Positions 29,634-38,912 of a stretch of DNA of 64,000 nucleotides are shown here, in pieces (position 1 is the stretch's first letter; each line of letters starts with the position of its first letter). The stretch is from Rhizobium sp. BK313 (lineage in GTDB: Bacteria; Pseudomonadota; Alphaproteobacteria; Rhizobiales; Rhizobiaceae): positions 2,418,001-2,482,000 of the forward strand of contig NZ_JACHZQ010000001.1 in NCBI RefSeq assembly GCF_014193655.1, given 5' to 3'. Made by a program: the position numbers and the translations under genes. The notes under the pieces are model-generated. The model saw only the letters and a program-made list of their open reading frames with translations, was not told the DNA's origin and ran no database searches.

Positions 29634-30131
29634 CTATCGCCCCCGCTTCCAGACCATCGCGGTGCCCAACCTTTGAATTGCGGCGCGCAGCTTGTCGTCC
29701 TCGATACCATCCATCATGCCTTCGAGCTTACGGGCCGCCTCGCCTTTCAGTGGCGGTGGCGTGCGCGAGCGTTTGGAGGCAATGGAGACTGGCTTCTGAA
29801 CGATGCGGATCTGGCTGACGGCGTGGAAGCCGAAGAAGCCGTTGATGCGCTGGATGAGTTCGCCCTGCGCGTGGGTCAGGAACAGGGCGCGGGCGCCCTC
29901 GCAAGCGATGGTCAGCACACCGGGCTGGTAACCGCCATCTTCGCCCGAACCGCCGCGTTTCGCCCAGGCGATCTTTTCCGGCCGCGTGCATTCGGCGAAA
30001 TCCTCACCGGCGATTTCGTCCCAGGAGCCGAGCAGCGCGGTATTGATTCCCGCACGCTTCGCCAAAACGGGATCGACGATACCATTGGTCAGCTCGGAAA
30101 TCTGTTTTTCGCCTTTTCGGGGATAACTCAT
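29634..30131 (-). CDS. DUF721 (DciA-like) family protein
   Basis: 165 residues from ATG 30131; the frame continues upstream to a TTG at 30197 with a GAGGGGAAG site, so a 187-residue form is possible. The N-terminal DUF721 fold includes LLGSWDEIAGEDFAECTRPEKIAW and GVLTIACEGARALFLTHAQGELIQRINGF. DciA proteins of this family load replicative helicase in many bacteria, but rhizobial DUF721 proteins have not to my knowledge been tested. It diverges from mutY. Confidence 0.8.
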   Translation of the reverse strand: MSYPRKGEKQISELTNGIVDPVLAKRAGINTALLGSWDEIAGEDFAECTRPEKIAWAKRGGSGEDGGYQPGVLTIACEGARALFLTHAQGELIQRINGFFGFHAVSQIRIVQKPVSIASKRSRTPPPLKGEAARKLEGMMDGIEDDKLRAAIQRLGTAMVWKRGR

Positions 30132-30229
30132 TGGATAGTGGACCCGGAACCGTGTTTGCGCATCCGAGACCTTGATCGGCCGGCGCAGCTTGGCCAAGTA
30201 TAGAGCACTTCCCCTCGATGCGGCAAATC

Positions 30230-31342
30230 ATGACGACGACATTAGAATCCCCAACCGCCGCACCCCTGCTTGCCTGGTACGACCGCCATCACCGCGACCT
30301 GCCGTGGCGCGTCTCGCCGACGATGGCTGCGCGCGGCATTCGGCCTGATCCCTATCATATCTGGCTGTCGGAGGTGATGCTGCAACAGACCACGGTGCCG
30401 GCGGTCAAAGCCTATTTCGCCAAATTCCTGGAGCGCTGGCCGACGGTTCACGATCTCGCGGTGGCGCCCACCGACGATGTCATGGCCGCCTGGGCGGGGC
30501 TCGGCTATTATGCCCGCGCCCGCAACCTGAAAAAATGTGCGGAGGCCGTGGCAGCGGAACATGGCGGACGGTTCCCAGACACCGAGGATGGGCTGCGGGC
30601 CTTGCCGGGAATCGGCGACTATACGGCGGCGGCGGTCGCGGCCATTGCATTCAACCGGCAGGCAGCTGTCATGGACGGCAATGTCGAGCGGGTCATCTCC
30701 AGGCTTTATGCCATTGCCACACCATTGCCCGCCGCCAAGCCGTTGATGAAGCAGAAAGTGGCTTTACTGACGCCTGACGATCGTCCCGGCGATTTCGCGC
30801 AGGCGATGATGGATCTGGGTGCAACGATCTGCACGCCGAAACGGCCGGTCTGTTCGCTCTGTCCCTTCAACAATGCCTGCGAGGCACTGCGGCTGCATGA
30901 TCCCGAACATTTTCCGGTCAAAGCAGCAAAAAAAGAAAAGCCGGTGCGGCAGGGGGCTGCCTTCGTGGCGGTGAATTGCGATGGCGAGATCTATTTGCGA
31001 CGGCGCATCGCTAGCGGCCTTCTCGGCGGCATGACAGAGGTGCCGACCACTGGCTGGACCGCGCGGATCGATGGCGAGACCAGCACCACCGCCGCTCCCT
31101 TCCCGGCCGATTGGCAGGCTGCGGGCACTGTGACGCATGTGTTCACTCACTTCGAATTGCGGCTGTCGATCTATCGCGCTCAGGTCGCATCGAGCACGAC
31201 CTGCAATGACGGATGGTGGGAGCCGGTTACAAATCTTGAAGCGCAGGCCTTGCCGACTGTCATGAAAAAAGCGATCGCTCAGGCTATTCCACGCGCATTC
31301 GCAAAGACCAAGGCATTCGAAAAGGCAGGGCATAATTCATGA
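30230..31342 (+). CDS. mutY: A/G-specific adenine glycosylase MutY
   Basis: Removes adenine mispaired with 8-oxoguanine. 370 residues. The HhH-GPD domain has SEVMLQQTTVPAV, GLGYYARARNL and LPGIGDYTAAAVAAIAF (helix-hairpin-helix) with VMDGNVERV supplying the catalytic Asp. The [4Fe-4S] loop is exact, C-x6-C-x2-C-x5-C (CTPKRPVCSLCPFNNAC). The C-terminal NUDIX-like domain (about 245-360) recognises oxoG. Start 30230 or 30218. It overlaps the HAD gene by 4 bases. Confidence 0.97.
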   Translation: MTTTLESPTAAPLLAWYDRHHRDLPWRVSPTMAARGIRPDPYHIWLSEVMLQQTTVPAVKAYFAKFLERWPTVHDLAVAPTDDVMAAWAGLGYYARARNLKKCAEAVAAEHGGRFPDTEDGLRALPGIGDYTAAAVAAIAFNRQAAVMDGNVERVISRLYAIATPLPAAKPLMKQKVALLTPDDRPGDFAQAMMDLGATICTPKRPVCSLCPFNNACEALRLHDPEHFPVKAAKKEKPVRQGAAFVAVNCDGEIYLRRRIASGLLGGMTEVPTTGWTARIDGETSTTAAPFPADWQAAGTVTHVFTHFELRLSIYRAQVASSTTCNDGWWEPVTNLEAQALPTVMKKAIAQAIPRAFAKTKAFEKAGHNS

Positions 31343-31953
31343 CGACGGAAATCCGGCATATCGTTTTCGATATCGGCAAGGTTCTTATTCACTACGATCC
31401 GAACATTCCCTATAGCCGCGTCATCCCCGACGAGGCTGAGCGCGCTTGGTTCTTTGCCAACGTCTGCACACATGAATGGAACATCGAACAGGACCGCGGC
31501 CGGACCTGGGAAGAAGCCGAAGCGCTGCTGATCGCCGAGCATCCCGAGCGCGAAGAACAGATCCGCGCCTTCCGCAAATACTGGCATGATATGGTCCCTC
31601 ATGCCTACGACGATAGCGTCGCAATTATGGAAAAGCTGATCGCCGAGGGCCGCGACGTCACCATGCTGACCAACTTCGCCTCCGACACATATCGTGAGGC
31701 GGAGGCGCGCTTCTACTTCCTCACCAAGCCGCGCGGCGTGACCGTGTCCGGCGACATTGGCCTGATCAAGCCGGATGTTGCGATATACCGGACACATGCG
31801 GAAAGCTTCGGTCTGGATCCAGCTTCGACCATCTTCATCGACGACACGCTCGTCAACGTCGAAGGCGCAAAAGCTGCGGGTTGGAAGGCCGTCCGTTTCA
31901 CCGGCGCTGAGCAGCTGCGCAGCGATCTCGCCGCCTACGGCATCAAGGTTTAG
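31339..31953 (+). CDS. HAD family hydrolase (YihX-like)
   Basis: 204 residues. Motif I is FDIGKVL, the YihX-type DxG variant of the HAD nucleophile. Motif II MLTNFA, motif III around IKPDVAIY and motif IV FIDDTLVNVEGA are present. Phosphatases of this branch act on sugar phosphates such as glucose 1-phosphate, but the substrate here is unknown. Translationally coupled to mutY (ATGA). Confidence 0.9.
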   Translation: MTTEIRHIVFDIGKVLIHYDPNIPYSRVIPDEAERAWFFANVCTHEWNIEQDRGRTWEEAEALLIAEHPEREEQIRAFRKYWHDMVPHAYDDSVAIMEKLIAEGRDVTMLTNFASDTYREAEARFYFLTKPRGVTVSGDIGLIKPDVAIYRTHAESFGLDPASTIFIDDTLVNVEGAKAAGWKAVRFTGAEQLRSDLAAYGIKV

Positions 31954-31957
31954 GCTC

Positions 31958-32323
31958 ATGACTTTCGATCCGGCAGAACGCATCACCCAATTCCACGACG
32001 CGATCAACAGGCTCGATTACGAAGCAATCGAAAATTTCTTCGCGGAGAATGCCACCTATGTCTCCAACGGCGTCGGCAGCCTTGCCGGCCGCGAGGCGAT
32101 CATGGAGGCCTTCCGCGGCTATTTCGATACCTATCCGGATCAAACCGCCGTCAATTCATTGGTGGAAACGCTGACGCCGCTTTCGGGCCGAAGCGTCTGG
32201 TCCGTCCGGGCAACGAACAGCAAGACTGGCAAACCGCTCGTCCGCGAGGGCGAGGAGACGATTACCTTCGACGAAGATGGACACGTCGTCCGGGTCGATG
32301 TGACCGACTATCAGGAATTCTGA
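31958..32323 (+). CDS. SnoaL-like/NTF2-fold protein
   Basis: 121 residues, cytoplasmic. ITQFHDAINRLDYEAIENFFAENATYVSNGVG and LAGREAIMEAFRGYFDTYPD are typical of SnoaL_2-type proteins with a small cone-shaped pocket. It starts 5 bases after the HAD stop, so mutY-HAD-SnoaL form one transcript ending at the hairpin at 32343-32368. No catalytic assignment. Confidence 0.82.
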   Translation: MTFDPAERITQFHDAINRLDYEAIENFFAENATYVSNGVGSLAGREAIMEAFRGYFDTYPDQTAVNSLVETLTPLSGRSVWSVRATNSKTGKPLVREGEETITFDEDGHVVRVDVTDYQEF

Positions 32324-32342
32324 GTCGTCAGGAAAAAAATGG

Positions 32343-32368
32343 CGCCCAGGGTTTGTATCCCCTGGGCG
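32343..32368 (+). terminator. Hairpin terminator after mutY-HAD-SnoaL
   Basis: CGCCCAGGG (32343-32351) pairs with CCCTGGGCG (32360-32368), loop of 8 bases, then tctcgccttctt. Confidence 0.7.
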
Positions 32369-32429
32369 TCTCGCCTTCTTCCCTAACTGGAGGTACTTGA
32401 CGGAAGAAGGCGGGTATGCGGATCCGGCG

Positions 32430-32474
32430 GCTGCGGCATGATCCCGAAAGGCAGGAAACGGTTTTCGGATGAGA
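32430..32474. repeat. Rhizobial palindromic repeat remnant
   Basis: Reads gcatgatcccgaaaggc followed by a GGAAACGGTTTTCGG core and gatgagatcacgc. The arms (TGATC..CGAAA and TTTTCGG..GAGATCA) are imperfect inverted repeats. The core resembles the GAAGCGGTTTTTGG core at 38058-38098. It lies just downstream of ccrM. Confidence 0.5.
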
Positions 32475-32497
32475 TCACGCCGCTCGAATAACTGGGA

Positions 32498-33700
<1,203 letters not shown>

Positions 33701-33747
33701 CTAAAGCGAGCAGGACATTTTACAAATTTGCGAAAATACGCCCGTTG

Positions 33748-34122
33748 TCAGGCGTCGCCAGTCCTCGCTGTCTCGGGTACATCATGCACCGCCCGGCTAT
33801 CTTCCGGCACCTCCTCCCTCTCGTTCATTCCGTAATCGCGGACCACATGCGCAATGCGTAGCCGATAGTCGGCGAATATCGCCCCTCGTCCGGCCTTTTG
33901 CGCGGCGCGGTGTGCCTCGCGATTGCGCCATTCCATGACGGCCGCCTCGTCCCGCCAGAACGAGAGGGAGAGAAGCTTGCCCCGTTGCGTCAGGCTCTCG
34001 AACCGCTCGATGGAGATGAAACCATCGATGGTCTCAAGCTCGCTACGCAGGCTGCCGGCGAGATCGAGATAGTGATGGCGCTCGCCGAGATAGGGAATGA
34101 CCTCGAAGATGACGGCGATCAT
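33748..34122 (-). CDS. Antibiotic biosynthesis monooxygenase (ABM) family protein
   Basis: 124 residues forming a dimeric ferredoxin-like fold. MIAVIFEVIPYLGERHHYLDLAGSLRSEL and GFISIERFESLTQRGKLLSLSFWRDEAAVMEWR are typical ABM. The last 25 residues are a charged tail. It overlaps the upstream NIPSNAP gene by 4 bases. Family members are small cofactorless oxygenases or heme-degrading proteins; no activity can be chosen here. Confidence 0.85.
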   Translation of the reverse strand: MIAVIFEVIPYLGERHHYLDLAGSLRSELETIDGFISIERFESLTQRGKLLSLSFWRDEAAVMEWRNREAHRAAQKAGRGAIFADYRLRIAHVVRDYGMNEREEVPEDSRAVHDVPETARTGDA

Positions 34123-34448
34123 GGCGACACCTTTGGACCATGTGGCAGCGACACGTTTTTCAGGAAGATGCGGTCTTCCCTGATAATGAAGCGTTCGCGG
34201 CAGGAGAAATCGTAGTTCGCCTTGCCCAGCGGATCAGCGGCGAGACGAGCGCGATAGGCCTCATAGGCAGCCAGGCTTTCGATGTTGTAGACGCCGTAAG
34301 CAGTCGTCGCCGAGCCTTCGTGCGGGGCGAAGTAGCCGATGAGGTCGGCGCCGTTGCGCGGGATGACCTGGCCCCATGCCCTGGCATATTCGGCAAAGGC
34401 ATCCTTCTTGAAGGGATCGATCTCGTAGCGGATGAAGCAGGTGATCAT
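34119..34448 (-). CDS. NIPSNAP family protein
   Basis: 109 residues with a ferredoxin-like fold (MITCFIRYEIDPFKKDAFAEYARAWGQVIPRNGADLIGYF, in part; then YRARLAADPLG). This is the single-domain bacterial NIPSNAP type, related to ABM proteins. It is first in a two-gene operon with the ABM gene and diverges from an ArsR-type regulator at 34522. Confidence 0.85.
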   Translation of the reverse strand: MITCFIRYEIDPFKKDAFAEYARAWGQVIPRNGADLIGYFAPHEGSATTAYGVYNIESLAAYEAYRARLAADPLGKANYDFSCRERFIIREDRIFLKNVSLPHGPKVSP

Positions 34449-34521
34449 GGTTTTTTCTCCTTTGGTGATGGAGATGTTATCGCATATTGCGCGACGCGGA
34501 TGCTTCGGTTACGATCGAAGT

Positions 34522-35244
34522 ATGAAGGAAGGTCCTGACATAGCGCAAATTGGCGCGCTCATCGGCGATCCGGCGCGGGCGAACATGCTCACCGCGCTGA
34601 TGGACGGCCGTGCCCTGACGGCCACGGAGCTGGCGGAGGCTGGCGGCATTACGCTGCAGACGGCCAGCACGCATCTGTCGAAGCTTGAAGCGGGTGGTTT
34701 ACTTGCGCAACGCAAGCAAGGCCGGCACCGCTATTTTACGCTCGCCGACGACGGCGTCGGCAAGCTTCTCGAAAGCATCATGGGTTTCGCTGCGACGCGT
34801 GGACATCTGCGCCACCGCCCTGGCCCGAAAGAGCCGGCACTACGCAAGGCGCGCATCTGCTACGATCATCTCGCCGGCGACTACGGCGTGCGTATGCTCG
34901 ACAGCCTGATTTCGACCGGTGCGATTTCTGCGGTCGGTGACGGCTTGAATCTGACAGAGCGCGGCGAAACACAGCTTACCTCGATCGGCATAGACGTGAC
35001 CGGGCTGCGCTCGACACGACGCCCCCTCTGCCGTTCCTGCCTCGACTGGAGCGAACGCCGCGCGCATCTCGCCGGTAGCCTCGGCAAGGCGCTGCTTTCC
35101 AACTTCTTCGACAAGGGCTGGGCACGGCGAACGGAAAACAGCCGCTCGATCCTGTTTACCTCGGAGGGCGAACGACGGTTTCTGGCGCTGTTTCCTGTCG
35201 AAGCTGGCGCGATGAACAAAGAGCAGGAAAGTGTCGACGCCTGA
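34522..35244 (+). CDS. ArsR-type winged-helix regulator with C-terminal extension
   Basis: 240 residues. The N-terminal HTH begins GALIGDPARANMLTALMDGRALTATELAEAGGITLQTASTHLSKLEAGGLL, an ArsR/SmtB fold without the classic ELCVC metal site. A C-terminal domain (about 110-225) includes RRPLCRSCLDWSERRAHLAG with two close Cys. I start at ATG 34522 (MKEGPDIAQI). Divergent from NIPSNAP/ABM, which it probably represses. Proteins of this layout are common next to NIPSNAP genes in rhizobia. Confidence 0.87.
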   Translation: MKEGPDIAQIGALIGDPARANMLTALMDGRALTATELAEAGGITLQTASTHLSKLEAGGLLAQRKQGRHRYFTLADDGVGKLLESIMGFAATRGHLRHRPGPKEPALRKARICYDHLAGDYGVRMLDSLISTGAISAVGDGLNLTERGETQLTSIGIDVTGLRSTRRPLCRSCLDWSERRAHLAGSLGKALLSNFFDKGWARRTENSRSILFTSEGERRFLALFPVEAGAMNKEQESVDA

Positions 35245-35286
35245 GTTTCACGGCGCACCCTCCATGCTGCCGGAGACATGCCAGTC

Positions 35287-35712
35287 TTAGCTTGAACCGA
35301 TCAATATCCCTTTGAAATTGCTTGCAGCAATACGGCTGCAAAGTTCCTTCCATTCACAGCCACGACAGGCGTAGCGAATATCACCACTCGCGAAATTCTG
35401 GCGTAACCTTGCGAGAAGACCGGCATCAGGCACGAGAACTGAGCCGGATTCGATCTTTTCACCCAGAAGCGTAGCCACATCCGCCAATGCTGCAGCGTCA
35501 CGCGCGATCACGCTGTCTCTGAAACAATGTGGCTCCTTCTCGTCAAGAAGCGGCGCGCAGATATCGTCAGGACCGGAGACGAGTTCAATCTCTTCTCCGG
35601 CCGTAAGACGCTCAGCGATGCGACGGTAGTTGGCAATGAAGGCCGGCGTATAGCCTTCACCGACAAAGGTCAGCATGCAGAGCAGATGATGGGCGCGAAG
35701 CCGAACGGTCAA
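35287..35712 (-). CDS. DUF1284 family protein
   Basis: 141 residues, Cys-rich: RLRAHHLLCMLTFVGEGYTPAF at the start is the family signature, followed by DDICAPL, PHCFRDS and the C-terminal YACRGCEWKELC. The Cys/His set suggests a metal site, perhaps an iron-sulfur cluster, but this is not established. It overlaps bioY by 4 bases, so it belongs to a bioY operon. Confidence 0.85.
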   Translation of the reverse strand: MTVRLRAHHLLCMLTFVGEGYTPAFIANYRRIAERLTAGEEIELVSGPDDICAPLLDEKEPHCFRDSVIARDAAALADVATLLGEKIESGSVLVPDAGLLARLRQNFASGDIRYACRGCEWKELCSRIAASNFKGILIGSS

Positions 35713-36299
35713 TTCAGCCGTGCCTTACCGCCATAGATTTTCAAACCCATGAGGACGGCGGCGGCGAGCGCCGACTTCAGGACAGCGCCGAGAATGAACG
35801 GCGCAACACCGAAGAGCCAGCCCTTTTCCGCGCCCATCAATACGGCGAGCCAAGCGCCGCCGATCACCAGGCAGAGAACGTTGCCGGCAAGGTGAGCCGC
35901 AAAGCTGCGCACGACACGGTCGCCGCTCCAACCACGCTCGGCAAGCCAGCCGACCAATGCGCCGATGATCGGGAAGGACACGAGATAGCCGACAGTGGGC
36001 CCCGTGAAGGGAGCAATGCCACCGGCGCCGCCAGCCAGAACCGGAAAACCGACCATTGCCTCGCCCAGCCAGGCGAGAATGGTGAGCGCGCCAAGGCGCC
36101 AGCCGTAAAGCGCGCCGATCATCGTGACCGCCAAGGTCTGCATGGTCACCGGCACCGGCACCATCGGCACCGAAATCTGCGAAGCTAGCGCCAGCACCAG
36201 TGTGCCAGTGAGAACGAAGACGGCCTTGACAACCAACGACCGTTCGCCGAGGCGCAGCGGATCAAAAACGGTATCTTCATGGTGATGCGATAGGGACAT
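35709..36299 (-). CDS. bioY: Biotin transporter BioY (S component)
   Basis: 196 residues, about six helices, in the BioY family: ISVPMVPVPVTMQTLAVTMIGALYG carries the conserved motif, followed by GGIAPFTGPTVGYL. BioY binds biotin in the membrane. It can work alone or with an ECF energiser, and no bioMN genes are adjacent. ATG 36299 has AGAAGGAGAA just upstream. A BioR-like site (36319-36328) overlaps the promoter region, so biotin-dependent repression by BioR is expected. Confidence 0.95.
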   Translation of the reverse strand: MSLSHHHEDTVFDPLRLGERSLVVKAVFVLTGTLVLALASQISVPMVPVPVTMQTLAVTMIGALYGWRLGALTILAWLGEAMVGFPVLAGGAGGIAPFTGPTVGYLVSFPIIGALVGWLAERGWSGDRVVRSFAAHLAGNVLCLVIGGAWLAVLMGAEKGWLFGVAPFILGAVLKSALAAAVLMGLKIYGGKARLN

Positions 36300-36318
36300 A
36301 CAATTCTCCTTCTTCAAA

Positions 36319-36328
36319 TTATAGATAG
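36319..36328. promoter_or_regulatory. BioR-like operator at the bioY promoter
   Basis: TTATAGATAG, matching 9 of 10 bases of the BioR consensus TTATMKATAA, about 20 bases before the bioY start codon. Confidence 0.65.
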
Positions 36329-36563
36329 TTTTTGATTCTCATCTATTTTTATGATGGAGCTTGCGAATTCGGGCAAGGGGAAATGCAGCTTTTTCCTTCT
36401 TTCCAAACCAACGGACAGCAAAGTTTCAGTGCATTGACGGAGGCTAGAGCATGATATCGCAGGGCATCAAGCGTCAGCGAAAGTTCAATTCCACCCGAGC
36501 GCACCTCAAAATTGCGCAAGGCTTCACCTCCCTTCGCGGGAAGGCAAAGCCGCAATATCAAAA

Positions 36564-36573
36564 TTATCTATAA
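36564..36573. promoter_or_regulatory. BioR operator just after the bioR stop
   Basis: TTATCTATAA is a perfect match to the BioR consensus, inside a longer AAATTATCTATAATTT near-palindrome. It lies 4 bases past the bioR stop codon and about 265 bases upstream of bioY. Confidence 0.75.
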
Positions 36574-36576
36574 TTT

Positions 36577-37245
36577 TTAGCCAACGATGGCAAAAGCTTC
36601 GCGCGTCGTGCCCGAGGGCGTCCTTACCGGCGCCCGGCCGATCCATTGCACATGCTTCTGCAGGATCGAAGCCGCCTCCTCCGTCCGACCCTGGCGCAGG
36701 GCGGCGAGGATGGCGCGATGGTCGTGATCGGTGCGTTTTTCCCAGCCCGATTGCCAAGCGGAGAAAAGGAAGCGAGCGCTGGCGGCGTGCAGGTCATCGA
36801 TCGACGCGAGCAGCCGCGCCATGCCGCAGGGCGCAAGGATCAAGCGGTGGAAGCGACGGTTGGCCTCTTCCCAGGCGCGGACGTCGGCAGCAGCATCCCC
36901 TTCCCGCGTCGCCTCTTCGGCGGCATCGAGGATTGCCGGCGTCAAGTGTTGGGCCGCGTGTTTCAGTGCCAAACTCTCGAGCGCCGCCCGCATTTCCGCG
37001 ACTTCACGGACTTCCTTGAGATCGAAGGAGGCGACCCGAACGCCGCGGCGGGGCACACTGATCGCCAGCCCCTGCGCCTCCAGCCGTCGAAACGCCTCAC
37101 GCACCGGCACATGGCTGGCGCCGAACTCCTCGGCGATGTGATCTTGCCGCAGACGCGCATCGGGCGCGATCTCGCCACGGATGATGCGATCGGCAAGCAC
37201 CCGGCTGATACGGCTGGCAATCGTGTCGTCCCGCTCTTTGGCCAT
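36577..37245 (-). CDS. bioR: GntR family biotin regulator BioR
   Basis: 222 residues. Winged-HTH of the FadR group (ADRIIRGEIAPDARLRQDHIAEEFGASHVPVREAFRRLEAQGL) plus a C-terminal FCD-type helical domain with the acidic/His residues of FadR-like metal sites (NRRFHRLILAPCG, DHDHRAILAAL). Identification as BioR rests on the gene order bioR-bioY and on two BioR-type operators between them. In Agrobacterium and Brucella BioR represses biotin genes. Confidence 0.88.
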   Translation of the reverse strand: MAKERDDTIASRISRVLADRIIRGEIAPDARLRQDHIAEEFGASHVPVREAFRRLEAQGLAISVPRRGVRVASFDLKEVREVAEMRAALESLALKHAAQHLTPAILDAAEEATREGDAAADVRAWEEANRRFHRLILAPCGMARLLASIDDLHAASARFLFSAWQSGWEKRTDHDHRAILAALRQGRTEEAASILQKHVQWIGRAPVRTPSGTTREAFAIVG

Positions 37246-37315
37246 GGCCGATCCTTAAAGATGGCGATCGGCCTTGTCGAGCCATCCAGTTCAAATGTAA
37301 CGGCGACTTGACTTA

Positions 37316-37327
37316 GTGCATATGCAC
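37316..37327. promoter_or_regulatory. Palindromic operator in the marR promoter
   Basis: GTGCATATGCAC is a perfect 12-base palindrome within TTAGT...ACTAA. It lies between TTGACT (37308-37313) and CATACT (37331-37336, 17-base spacing), so binding would block the promoter. Typical of MarR autoregulation. Confidence 0.5.
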
Positions 37328-37342
37328 ACGCATACTAAATCC

Positions 37343-37777
37343 ATGCAAACGGAAGACGATCTTGGTCCCCTCGCCTGTCATTGCCTTGCGACCCGGCAAT
37401 TAGCGCGGCATGTCTCGAAACTCTACGAGCGGCATATGGCGCCGACGGGCATAACCAGCACCCAGTTTTCACTCCTGCATTTCCTCGACCGCAATGCGCG
37501 GATGACGATGAACGAGCTGGCAGCCGCAATGCTGATGGATCGTACGACCCTGCTGCGGGCCGTGAAGCCACTGCAACAACAAGGGCTGATCATCAGCGCG
37601 CCGGAGACGGAGGAGAGCCGACGACTGATGCTGGCGCTATCTCCGGCCGGACAAAGCAAGATTGTGGAGGCGGGACCCTTCTGGCGCGCGGCGCAAGAGG
37701 AATATGAAGCGCAGGTCGGCGAGTTGCATGCCAGAAGCCTGCGCAGCGACTTTTTCAACATGACCCATCACGGCTGA
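37343..37777 (+). CDS. MarR family regulator
   Basis: 144 residues from ATG 37343 (MQTEDDLGPL). The winged HTH reads TQFSLLHFLDRNARMTMNELAAAMLMDRTTLLRAVKPLQQQGLI, followed by the DxRxxxLxLTxxG-type wing (SRRLMLALSPAG). In-frame starts at 37316 (GTG) and 37322 overlap the operator palindrome, so I prefer 37343, although no ribosome site precedes it. No divergent target gene other than bioR is nearby; the target may be itself or distant. Confidence 0.85.
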   Translation: MQTEDDLGPLACHCLATRQLARHVSKLYERHMAPTGITSTQFSLLHFLDRNARMTMNELAAAMLMDRTTLLRAVKPLQQQGLIISAPETEESRRLMLALSPAGQSKIVEAGPFWRAAQEEYEAQVGELHARSLRSDFFNMTHHG

Positions 37778-38132
37778 CTCCTTCTCAATGAGGCTTTTTT
37801 GATAGGTCTTGGCGAGGTCGCCGGCATTCATGTCGGCTATAGCCCCCTCGGCGTCGTGCTCGCGATTTCATCCAGGCTGGGTACGCTGTTGTCTGCGGAA
37901 TTGGGAGCAGGTCGGTACCTATAAGACGTGCCGGAAAGCCGAGATCAGTCTCCGAACTTCGACTTATCCTTTCCGCCAGTGCACCACTGCTATGCCTGCT
38001 GATTGGTTGAGCTTTGCCGGCGCATCGTGTAAAGCCGCACGATCCCTTTCAGAGCAGGCCCCAAAAAGCGCGAAGCGGTTTTTGGATAAGGGCATGCCAA
38101 ATCCAGAGCCCCTTCAAAGGCAGTATATTCTT
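37778..38132. other. Non-coding region with a rhizobial repeat
   Basis: About 355 bases between marR and a HAD gene. Apart from the repeat at 38058-38098, which sits directly before the HAD promoter, no gene-like frame is seen. A frame running in from 37809 has the composition of non-coding sequence. Confidence 0.45.
38058..38098. repeat. Rhizobial palindromic repeat (CCAAAAA...TTTTTGG)
   Basis: CCAAAAA (38061-38067) and TTTTTGG (38079-38085) enclose GCGCGAAGCGG, then ataagggcatgcc. The core shares GAAGCGGTTTT with the elements at 8390-8490 (reverse) and 32430-32474. Confidence 0.55.
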
Positions 38133-38825
38133 ATGAGCAATGGCTTCGATCTCATCATCTTCGACTGTGACGGCGTTCTGGTCGATTCCGAAATCATAGC
38201 GGCGGACGTGGAATCCAAGCTCCTGACTGAAGCCGGGTACCCGATCAGTGCCGAAGAAATGGGCGAGCGCTTCGCCGGCATGACCTGGCAGAACATACTG
38301 TTCCAGGTCGAACACGAAGCGAGCATCCCGCTGTCGGCATCGCTGCTCGACAAATCCGAAAAGCTTCTCGACCTTCGGCTCGCCAGCGACGTCAAGGCTA
38401 TTCCAGGCGTTCCCCTTGCCTTGTCGCGCTTGCCGATGCGGCGTTGCGTCTGCTCGAACTCCAGCAGCGCACGGCTTGACATGATGCTCTCCAAGGTTGG
38501 CTACAAGGAATTGTTTGCGCCGCATATCTATTCCGCCAAGGATCTCGGCGCCGATCGCGTCAAGCCGAAGCCGGATATTTTCCTGCACGGCGCCAAGCAG
38601 ATGAACGTTCCGCCGGCTAATGTCATCGTCGTCGAAGACTCGGTCCATGGTGTCCAGGCGGCGCGTGCCGCCGGCATGCGCGTCATCGGCTTTACCGGCG
38701 CCTCGCACACCTACCCTTCGCATGCCGACCGCCTGACGGATGCAGGCGCGGAAACGGTCATCGCCCGTATGGTCGACCTACCCGGCGTGGTGATGGCATT
38801 GGCGGAATGGGACGGGGTTTTGTAA
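38133..38825 (+). CDS. HAD-IA family hydrolase (beta-phosphoglucomutase-like)
   Basis: 230 residues. Motif I FDCDGVLVDSE (two Asp and the VDSE turn), motif II VCSNSS, motif III Lys in VKPKPDIF and motif IV VVEDSVHGVQAA are all intact; the helical cap lies between I and II. This is a phosphatase or phosphomutase of the GPH/beta-PGM group; substrate unknown. I start at ATG 38133; the frame is open further upstream but enters the repeat. Confidence 0.9.
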   Translation: MSNGFDLIIFDCDGVLVDSEIIAADVESKLLTEAGYPISAEEMGERFAGMTWQNILFQVEHEASIPLSASLLDKSEKLLDLRLASDVKAIPGVPLALSRLPMRRCVCSNSSSARLDMMLSKVGYKELFAPHIYSAKDLGADRVKPKPDIFLHGAKQMNVPPANVIVVEDSVHGVQAARAAGMRVIGFTGASHTYPSHADRLTDAGAETVIARMVDLPGVVMALAEWDGVL

Positions 38826-38912
38826 GCGGCCGCGAATGAAGCAATAGGCAATAGTTTCAGCCTTGAGGCCGGCCTTCGGCTTCCTCCTGCCTATCCTACA
38901 TATCCAAATCGC

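Noticed and set aside
36349-36561. 70-codon minus-strand frame between the two BioR sites
   Set aside because: A GGGAGGTG site precedes an internal TTG, but the peptide has no pattern and overlaps the regulatory region; kept as non-coding unless conserved.
37809-38132. Upstream extension of the HAD frame
   Set aside because: Composition is non-coding and it passes through a palindromic repeat; ATG 38133 gives the usual HAD start.
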